DNA of 60,297 bases, from positions 30,804 through 91,100 of the forward strand of contig CAUDNR010004267.1 of the NCBI GenBank assembly GCA_958430865.1, in the 5' to 3' direction. The DNA comes from Entrophospora sp. SA101 (lineage: Eukaryota; Glomeromycota; Glomeromycetes; Entrophosporales; Entrophosporaceae). Below, piece after piece: positions 51,137 to 60,297 of the stretch (position 1 is the stretch's first letter; each line of letters opens with the position of its first letter). Made by a program: the position numbers and the translations under genes. Under the pieces are notes generated by a model, which was not told the DNA's origin, did no database searches, and saw only the letters and a list, made by a program, of their open reading frames with translations.

Positions 51137-51538
51137 TAATTAGGAGTTATATTAGTGATGATCCAATTCTTCAATTCAGTCCTGACCAACCTTTGTATTG
51201 TTATTGTAAACGAGTAAGAGAAAATTTACAACAATTATTATTATTATTATTATTATGTTGCAAAAATTATAAATCTAAATTTTTTAAAATTGTACAGCCA
51301 GAATTTGGAAATATGGTTTGGTGTAATCATCCAAAAGTAAGTTAACTGATTGATTGATTGATTAATTGATTAATTGATTGATTGATTGATTGATTGATTG
51401 TTACTCATTGTCACCATCCAATTATACTATTAGTGTAAAATTGAGTGGTATCATCGTGAATGCGTAGGACTTACTCGATATTCATCAGATCAGCCGTGGT
51501 TATGCTCTGATTGTGAATCTGTTCCATTAGAACTATAA
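50109..51538 (+). CDS. ING-family PHD-finger protein, inverted second copy
   Basis: Complete second copy of 11540-12969. Exons 50109-50214, 50304-50375, 50501-50607, 50749-50817, 50900-50957, a proposed single base at 51063, 51144-51213, 51298-51336 and 51434-51538; total 627 nt, 208 residues. The PHD zinc ligands are Cys in CYC, the pair in WCNHPKC, His/Cys in YHREC and the final CSDC. Exon 3 may instead end at 50601 (GT donor), dropping two residues. The divergent spacer to the VPS11 copy is kept. Confidence 0.82.
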
Positions 51539-53643
51539 AGAAACAGATTGCATGCATTCTATTTATTTTAAAAATTACATTAATTATTTTGCATATATTA
51601 TTATAAAAATTTTTTCGCGTATTTTTTTCAAAAAAATAGCTTCTCAAAAAAAAAACCCCCCAAAATAAATATATAAATTTATTTCCACACGTATTTGTTC
51701 AATTGTTTTTTGGAGATAACCTTTTAAAGAACAGTACAATTTTCTGAATCTCGCCATCATGCATGTCATCATTGTATAACCCAACAACACTTGATAAATT
51801 ACAAAAGGGGGCTGCGCTATACAGTCTCCGTTCACTTTTTAATAATGAATTGACAGTAGATCTTTTAATGTTGATGATGTCATAAAGTCACACAAAGATA
51901 ATAAATATCTTGTGAATACAAACTGTGACGCCGTATGAATAAAATAAAAAAACCAACTTAAAAGGAAAATTTTTTAATCCCACCAATATGTATGATGAAC
52001 GTGATGAATGTACGGACATACGTTACGTATTTACAAATATTTACAATATTATATATATACGCGTTACTAGGATATATTTTTTAGATTCTTTATTATTATA
52101 ATTATTTATTACGCGAATGAATTAATAGTATATATGCATTATATAATATTACACGCTATTAGTCCGTTTATTTATATAATGATAATTATGTAATACTTTC
52201 CTTTTCTTGATTATAATCATAATTATTATTTATATTTACTTATTTATTATTATTATTATTATATTTATTATATTTATTAGACGGCAAATATATCGATCAA
52301 TAAAAAATAACTTGAAATACGCATATTAGTATTATAAATTTTATTATTTATTATTTATATTGTTATTTAATATTAAACTTGGAATTTATTAGTCTCGTGA
52401 TTAAAAAAAAAAGTTTTTGCGTAATTTATTTTAAGGGAATTACGAAAGTAAAAAAACATTTAAATTTTTTCATGCAATTTAATTACAGTTAATGACACAG
52501 GTTTGTGATCCGTCAATGACATTTTGTTTAGTGTAAAAAAGTCAACAACCATAACAAGCAGAAATTCTCTTCTTAGTGTTGATTATTATTATTATCTGGT
52601 ATTTCTTTCTTGATATTAGGGATTATGGAATCTATCTTAGAATTTATGTCTGGAACGTAATATAATGGAATGCAATAGAATATATAATAAATAATTATTA
52701 ATTATTATCAGATTTTCGTCGCTATCGCTAATCACCACCATCATTGTTATTTTATTGTTATTAATTTTAGAAATTAGTTAAATAGATGATATTGATAATG
52801 AAACAATAGAGAAATGAAAAAAAAAAAATAAATAAATTTTAATGTGTGTGGGTGAGTGTGAATGTGAAGTTAGTGCGAACGAGATAGGAGAAATAATTAT
52901 TTTGAATTTAATTAAAGATTGATGTGTTTCTTGTGATACTCAGAATCAACTAAAACATAAAAATAGCATCATTATACATATTATATGCATAATGACAACA
53001 TCGAGCGATTTACACATAACATACATAACATATATACATTAATTATTATCATTTAAAACTAAACCTATCTTAAAATTAAATTTTTTACAAGTTATATAAC
53101 ATACTAAACTACTAATTTCCTTTTAAATACTTTCTATTTTAATTAATTTTTTTCATTTTATGATATATAATAAAATTTTTCTTAATTTTTTTTTCGTATT
53201 GAAAAAAAATCTTGTAAATAGATTTCAACAAAAAAAAAAAATCTTTTTGATTAGTATTCATCTAATTTTGTCTAATTTTAGAAAAACCAGCTTTTTAAAA
53301 ATAGCGTGTTTCTCTTAATCCCTAAAGTAAGTTTTGTAAATTAAAAAGGAAAGAAAAACAAAATTTGTTAATGTGCTTCACTAATCAATTTTGTTTTGAA
53401 ACAAACCTTTCAATATAATCCTTCTTTTTTTAACAAAAAAAATAATACGCTACGATAAAAGATCTTTTATTATACATACTTGGAATATTTATTTGGTAAG
53501 TTGCATATATTACCAATGATATCATGAGTTATATAATATTATTAACACTAATACTATTAATTTATTATAAGGTTTTTATTTATTTGGTTGTTATTTATTT
53601 GGTTAACGCGAAATAATAATATATATATATAAACATAACGAAT

Positions 53644-56600
53644 ATGAAACAAACAGAATTTATACTTCATATGCCGCCACACAATATTAGTAGTAATAGT
53701 GGTAGTGAGAGTGGTAGTGAGAGTGGTAACAACGTTAACTACATTAATAATAGTAATAATAGAAATTCGCAAAATCAACAGCAAAGATGTTACCAACAAA
53801 AAAAACATTATAATAATAATCATCAACAACAGCATAATAATAATTATTTTAATTATTGTGAAAGTAATATTTCATCAACATCACCGCTTTCATCATCGTC
53901 ATCATCATCATCGTCGTCATCATCATCATCATCTCCTGATAAATCAGACGATGCAATTCAAAACAGTAATATTACAGATTACTACACTGAACATATTTAT
54001 CGGCAAGAATTATTATATCAACAATTGCGAGAAAATACTTCAATACCACAAAAAATAAATTTAAATAACAATAATCAAATAAACTCTCAAAATAATTATA
54101 ATAACAATAATAAAATTCATAATCAAAAACTCAAAGTTTCATCTCAAACACCACAAAATCAATCACATAAAGACTATAATCAACAACAGCAACAGCATTT
54201 TCAACAACAACAAAACATTCATCCTAATCATAGTTTTCCATCAAAACCATTACTACCTTCGTTGCCCACGCCTCCAATATCAAATCGTAATCATAATCAA
54301 TATTCAGATCATAATCATAATCTTGCTACCTCTGAAAATATGTCAATTATCGATTTTAAAGATAATCGACAATACCACAATAATAATTATCAACATCAAC
54401 ATCAACATCAACAGCAGCAGCATCATCAACCACAATCAGATTCTTCTCCCTCATCTCATGATGCTGCTGCTGCTGCAAAACCTTCACAAACATCATTGTC
54501 ACAACAACAGCATCAGCAGCGACATCAAAATCAGCCAATCACATTTTCATCTCCAAATATTTACAAATCATCTTTGCAACTGACAACTGAATTAGAAATA
54601 AATAAATGGTGGGATAATGTGATAAGTATATTTACTTCTTCATATTATGCTTCTCGTATATTATTATCTATACCTCATGATTTAACTGACACTATAAATA
54701 CCCCTTGGGGTACAAAGGCAATTTATAATCGTGAATATCGTTTCAAAAATCACAATAGTTCCGACAATAATCATAATCATGGCAGCAAAAATGAAGATTT
54801 TAATGATGATAGTTTTAAAAGTTATTATCATACCGAGGATTTAACGACTACTTGTAATTATTCTTTATCATCGTCGTCATCGTCAGCACCTTCATCTTTT
54901 TCAAAAGATGATAATAATCACTCGGTATTTGATAACTTGAAGAGTTTCGATTGTGATTATGAGCCTTTAATTGATAATAAAAGCATATTGAAAATTCTAC
55001 AAAGGGGGAAAATTGTTGTTTTATCAAGAGAATATAGAATTCAACATAATGAAAAAAACAATAATAAAAATAAGATAAATAATAATAACAACAATAACAA
55101 TGATAATAGTAGTAATAATTATAATAATAACAATAATATAGAAAATAAGAAATTGCATGAAAATAATATTCATCACGACTTAAAAAATGGTACATCAGAA
55201 CTAAATTGTAAATGTTACAACAATACAAATAATATTAATTTAGATATTCACGCATTATCATCATCACCATCATCACAATTATCATCATCTACTAATATGT
55301 CTAACACTAAAATTAACAATAATAATAAATCAACCGTATTAGATACGCCTTGTTTAAATGATTTAGAAGAAGGGAACGGTAGCTATTTTCGTATTAATCA
55401 AGCATTAGATAAATGTGGTATACATAATAACAACATCAACAACATTAATGACAATTTTAAGACTGGTGATTTTATTGTTAATAATAATAATATTATATCT
55501 GAATACGAAGAATTTGAACAGCAAGAACCTTCTCCTTGGTCTCAATCGCCTGCGCCTTCACCTATTATCACATCAGAACTAAATACCAATCCTTTTTTTC
55601 AAACGATACCAGAAATTGACGAAGATGCATTTGATCCTTCTTCATCGTCTTCATCGCCATCTTCCTCGCACTCTGCTACAATTTGTCAATCTACTTTTTT
55701 AAAAAACAACAACATCTATTCCATTGTGCACATTCCTCTTATTCATCCAACCACCGCAAAAAGTCATCCCTCTTCAAATACAATCCATTCCCCAGTTCCA
55801 ATCGCAATACTCTCGTTCCTATCTCCTATTGTTCCATTCCCTTCAATTCTTTTGAAATCTCTTAGATCTCTGGCTCCTTTTTTAGCAACTACTCTATCGA
55901 CTTCAATGATTTATCAACAATCCACTAAACAATTATCATCCTATGCTTCTTCATTGCGTGATTACCAACATCTTAATCATAATCATGACAATAAAAGCCA
56001 TAATCGTCATCATAGTCGTTGTAACAATAGCCAACATTTCAATTTACCCAGTTTAACCAATTCAACTAATATCGACTCAAAAGAAAAAGATGGTGTTGAT
56101 GTTGAAGAAGACTCTTGTAGTTTCTCGTCTTTATCTGCATCAGATAGTGATTCTTCTTCATCTAAATGGGAATATGCCACCATTTTTTCAATGACTGATT
56201 ATGATCATATTGACTTGGACGGAAATATTAATAATGGCAATAATGTTAGGGACGATGAAAATGTTTATAACGATAAAATTGATACTTTAATGAACCATGA
56301 TAATCAATCAGGTGTTGATAATGACAATTATAATCAAAGCGTAATTAATAATACAAATGTTACGAATTATGACTATTCAGCTTCGCCAACAAATTTGGGC
56401 AAATCACCATCAACTGAAAATGATGGTTCAAGGAATGATATTATTAATGAAAACATCAAAAACAGTCCCTCTAACAAATTTAAAATTTCTCGTGGGGCTT
56501 CATTACCAACTTATTATTCTAATGATTATAAATGCAATAAAAAACGTAGGAGACGTAGTTCCTCAAGAAATTTCTCGGACGCAAATTTTGCCACAAAAAA

Positions 56601-57919
56601 TAAAAATATTAATAAAGATTGTGATGGTAAGGACTCATCTATAACATGCTGTGACGACGTCAATCACAACAATGACAATAACAACAAGAATAATAACAAA
56701 CGTTGTAATAGCAGTAATATAAAATATTCATCGTCACCATCGTCATCTAATAAAAATAATAAGATCCCACATTTAATAATACCTAACACAAAGATGCTTC
56801 GTATGATTGTTGATCTGACGCCAAATGTTGTTTATACTCTTACACCTGGAACAGGTGATTGTACATGGGTTAATATGCGACTGTTGAAATATACTGGTAA
56901 GCGTATCGATAGTTTGCTAGGTCATGGTTGGATAGAGGTGGTACATCAAGACGATAGATCGTCGGTATGGGAAATGTGGAATAGAACATTTTCAAGAGGT
57001 GAAGGCTCTAGTGCCGAGTATCGTATACGTAGATTCGATGGACAGTATCGCTGGTTCTTGGGTCGTGCTGGTCCGTTAAGAGATGCTAGAGGTGTCAACA
57101 TTCGTTGGTTTGGAACTTGTACCGATGTGCACGATCAAAAATTATCCGAGAAACTACAAAGTCGTCAGATACACATCGAGGCTAATGAGAAAAAGTATCG
57201 TTTGTTGGCTGATGCTATACCACAAATAGTTTTCACTGCAACACCTAAAGAAGGTATCAATTATGTCAATAAGAAATGGATTGCTTATTCTGGTCAGACA
57301 GATGAACAGGCAAAGAATCTAGGATTTCTGTCACATGTTTTTCCAGAGGATAGAGTGCATTGTTGTTTGCCAGAGGTGAAGGATGCACTAGATGAGATTG
57401 GTCTTTCATACACCACTGAAGTTCGCTTGATGAACGCAGAAGGTGAATACAGATGGTTTTTGGTTAAGTGTATTAGTGTAGAAGTATCCGAACAAGGTAG
57501 AATATGGTTTGGCACTTGTACTGACATCAATGATCATAAATTGGTTGAACAGAAACTTCAAGAAGCTCATGATGCAGCTAAAAAATCAACTGAAAGCAAA
57601 ACTCAATTCTTGTCTAATATGTCTCACGGTAAATATTCTATATAGGTATAATAAAAATAATTGCAAATAACTAATTTATATTTAATTAATTATCAAAAAA
57701 ATTTTTAATTTACAAAAAAATCAAGAAATTCGAACACCACTTATAGGTATTACTGGCATGATAAATTTTATGCTGGCAACCAATTTAACAACAGAACAAA
57801 TGGATTATGCACATACCATACAACAATCAGCAGACGCTTTATTATTAGTGATAAATGATATATTGGATTTGAGTAAGGTGGAAGCAGGGATGATGAAATT
57901 GGAGATGGAACCTTTTTTA
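53644..57919 (+). CDS. Hybrid histidine kinase, inverted 3'-truncated copy
   Basis: Inverted copy of 9435-5160. Exon 1 is complete (53644-57628) and exon 2 starts at 57726 but is cut at 57919, within the dimerisation/phospho-acceptor domain just after EMEPFL. The H-box His is present; ATPase and receivers are absent. In the Ser-rich N-terminus two codons differ from the first copy (Leu to Ser, Pro to Ser), making an unbroken run of 15 Ser. The apparent ORF running past 57919 to 58066 is a chimera. Confidence 0.88.
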
Positions 57920-60297
57920 ATGCGTTTGTATGACGTGTATATGATGTTGGATGCATGTAATGATTTTATAATAATAATATATGTTAGTGTTATAAAAACA
58001 CAAAACGATAAATATATTTATAATAAAATGATTATAATAATTAGGTATGTTTGTAAAAATATGTAGTAAAAAAAAGGTGAGATTTCTTGCGCGTAAAGTG
58101 TATGCAAAAAAATTAATTACAACAACAAAAGGTTCATCACTTTCACCTCTATTTTCGTTATTTAGTTGTTACATTTTTGTTATCAAGTTTCAATATGCTT
58201 CTTATTACATTACTTAGAATTGCAAAATTTACAGGTTTGCTGACATAATCTGTAAATCCTACTTTTAAGCATCTTGAAACAACATCGGACATTACATTTG
58301 CTGACAATGCTATTATTGGGATTGGTGTGTCGTCATCTAAATCTTTTAAATTTTCAGCTTCCCATTTTCTAATCTCGATCGTTGTTTCATAACCATCTAT
58401 TTATTATTTATTAATAAATAGAGTTAAAATTATGCAATTATTTTAATCACATGATCTATTTATACGTACCTTTTTTGGGCATAAACAGATCACACTTTTT
58501 AAATAAACAATATATTAAAATTGAATTAATAAAAACCCACATAACAACAATATAATTGAGATATAAAACAAAATTAAAATTTCTTACCAAAATAAAAGAA
58601 AAATAATTATGAGGATGCGAAAAAAATTGTTCTAAACATTGATCACCATTAACAGCTACAGTTACTTCTAATCCTACCTTTGTAAGATATTTTGTTATAA
58701 CTATTAAAAAAATAAATAAATTATAAATAAATAAGAAAATAAATGTGATAATTGAAAAATCTTAATGTTTGAATGTTTGGATGAAGAAAACAACCTTTTT
58801 GATTTACAAAATTGTCTTCTACCAATAAAACTTTATATCCTCGATCGCCAACATCTTCAGCCATTCTTTGAAAAAACTTCTTTTTGACTAGCAACAACCT
58901 TATGTGTGTTTCTTCTCTTCAAGAAACTATCTCTGAAAGTGGTCGTATCATCAAACAACCCCTCCATTTTACTCCTGTTCAATGGCTTGAAAATAAAATC
59001 AACATGTTCTGGAAATTCACCTTGTGCCCCTTCAACTATACCAGCACGTTGTATCTGTGTAGTTAAGATCACAGTCGCTGTTAGTGATAAGTGATTTGAA
59101 TGTTTGATGGTTGATGCAAGTGAGATCACGTGTGATTGTGAAACTAAATTTATCAAAATGTGCGAATAAAATTTTAAATTGCTGATTTTTTCATAAGCTT
59201 CGGCGTAATCATTAGCAATGTCAATCTCGGGTACAGGTGTTTTTGGAAGAATCGAACAAACATAATGAACTATGGCTTTACGAGAATTTGATAAGTCGGC
59301 AACAATAAGCACACATTTAGTACGAGGTAAATCAATTGTTGTTGGCTTAACAAGCTTTAATGCATTCGATGATGTTAATGGAGCAACGGTGGTAAAATCA
59401 TTATTATTAGTAGTAGTACAATTAGTATTATCGGCCATATTTATAGGCAATGCAATATTATTTTTAGGAATTTGTATTAATGGCGATGATGAATTAGATG
59501 GTATTATATTCTTTCCTATTCCACGATTATTACAACCATTAACGATATTATTAAATGATGGTAAAGAATTTCCTGATGAGGGTGGCGTAATTATGCTGTC
59601 CGAACTATGTTTAGATGAGACTTGGACTGAAACCTTACTACAGCGGAAAAATGGTGAATTTGATACTTCGGATGTTGGGGTTTGTGGACGTGGCATGGTC
59701 GAGTCAGGTGGTATTGTAAATTTTGCAGTAAAGTAAAAGGCTGAGCCAACACCCTTTTGACTCTTACAGTATAATTTGCCGCCATGTAACTCAACAAGTT
59801 GCATCGATATCACTAAACCTAATCCACTACCATCATGTTTTCGAGTTGACGAAGTATCAACTTGCGAAAATGGTTTAAACATAACTGCTTCTGCCATAGC
59901 ATCAAAACCCTCGCCAGTATCAATAACTTCGAACAATAACATCACTTCATTTTTACCATCATCGGTTTTTGAAAACGACTCTACTGAACATCTAGAAAAA
60001 ACTTCGCCTTTTGATGTAAATTTGATCGCGTTCTATTGATTCATTTAAAATAAATTTTTTTTTTAATTTTCGATAAAAAAAACAATCATCAACTCAATAA
60101 TAAATATGTAATATTGAATACATACGCCAATAATATTCAATAATACTTGACGTAATCTTATTCTATCACCGCAAACAACCTCAGGAACATTCTCTTCAAC
60201 AATAAAGCTCAACTCCAATCCCTTTTGAATTGCCAACGTAGAAAGCAACTCATTGGTATCATCGATCATATCACGAACTAAAAAAGGTTCCATCTCC
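57915..60297 (+). repeat. Second direct copy of positions 2797-5178, ending at the window edge
   Basis: Offset is +55118, then +55119 after an A5 to A6 change near 58871-58876. The last 18 bases (60280-60297) are the reverse complement of 57901-57918, so the window stops as it enters a palindrome. Confidence 0.97.
58158..60297 (-). CDS. Hybrid histidine kinase, third copy of the 3' part (truncated, frameshifted)
   Basis: Exons 58396-58158, 58494-58470, 58700-58588, 60032-58795 and 60126 to the window end. It carries the ATPase, pseudo-receiver and receiver. An extra A in the run near 58871-58876 shifts the frame just before the true receiver (after QKEVF), so as written the protein would lose it. 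The other two copies have five A; this is probably an error. Confidence 0.82.

Larger units (their letters stand above)
47568..57919 (-). repeat. Inverted copy of positions 5160-15511
   Basis: Coordinates sum to 63079 (63078 between two homopolymer indels: poly-T 13331-13341 is 11 versus 10; poly-T 10251-10261 is 11 versus 12). The left join shares TTTATAA (47568-47574) and the right join shares TTTTA (57915-57919). Two substitutions lie at 53909 and 53914. Confidence 0.97.

Noticed and set aside
47568..57919. Reading the inverted copy as a genuine second gene cluster
   Set aside because: Near-identity of introns and spacers, truncation of genes at microhomology joins and mostly homopolymer differences make independent function unlikely.
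57758..58066. Plus-strand ORF starting in the kinase H-box region with a novel tail
   Set aside because: It crosses join 2; the tail is a frame of the copied 3' flank of the kinase gene, not a fusion protein.

Overview
The window looks like nuclear DNA of an arbuscular-mycorrhizal fungus (Glomeromycotina) or a close early-diverging relative. It is very AT-rich. Genes are cut by many short introns (about 50-110 nt), proteins carry long Asn/Gln/Ser runs, and small DNA transposons are dense. It also holds gene families typical of that group: tandem kelch receptor-like proteins, a decayed kinase with a Cys-rich leader, and a decayed lineage-specific family. There is no bacterial-style operon, rRNA, tRNA or CRISPR. 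Assignments come from reading the sequence by eye and recalling families; no search was run.

Layout of the left part (1-41013). A CC2D1/Lgd-like ESCRT-III regulator (634-2584, +) faces the 3' end of a six-exon hybrid histidine kinase (3040-9435, -). An ING-type PHD-finger chromatin reader (11540-12969, -) shares a 384-bp divergent promoter with the HOPS/CORVET subunit VPS11 (13354-18672, +, 20 exons). Next come two tandem membrane-anchored kelch genes (20203-21872 and 28822-29556 plus downstream exons to 27808, both -), separated by a multi-exon pseudogene and a hAT remnant. A candidate histone-fold gene (30788-31442, +), a kinase pseudogene split by a MITE (32680-34107), a 1.4-kb pogo/mariner-like element (35638-37062) and the proteasome lid gene RPN5 (37570-39788, -) follow.

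The right part (41024-60297), after a 10-N gap, contains no new genes. It is a mosaic of three near-identical copies of the first 15.5 kb: direct (41024-47574 = 2-6553), inverted (47568-57919 = 15511-5160), then direct again (57915-60297 = 2797-5178). The joins show 7-bp and 5-bp microhomology. The copies differ by one-base homopolymer indels and two substitutions in a serine tract. This is either a fold-back rearrangement or, more likely, an amplification or assembly chimera, so gene copy numbers here should not be trusted.

The most interesting biology is in gene structure. VPS11 has an apparent AT-AC (U12-type) intron that restores the protein exactly. The ING gene only stays in frame if a single-nucleotide micro-exon is used. 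The histidine kinase places its phospho-acceptor Asp on a 25-nt micro-exon. VPS11 also carries a MITE with a 9-bp target duplication inside one intron.
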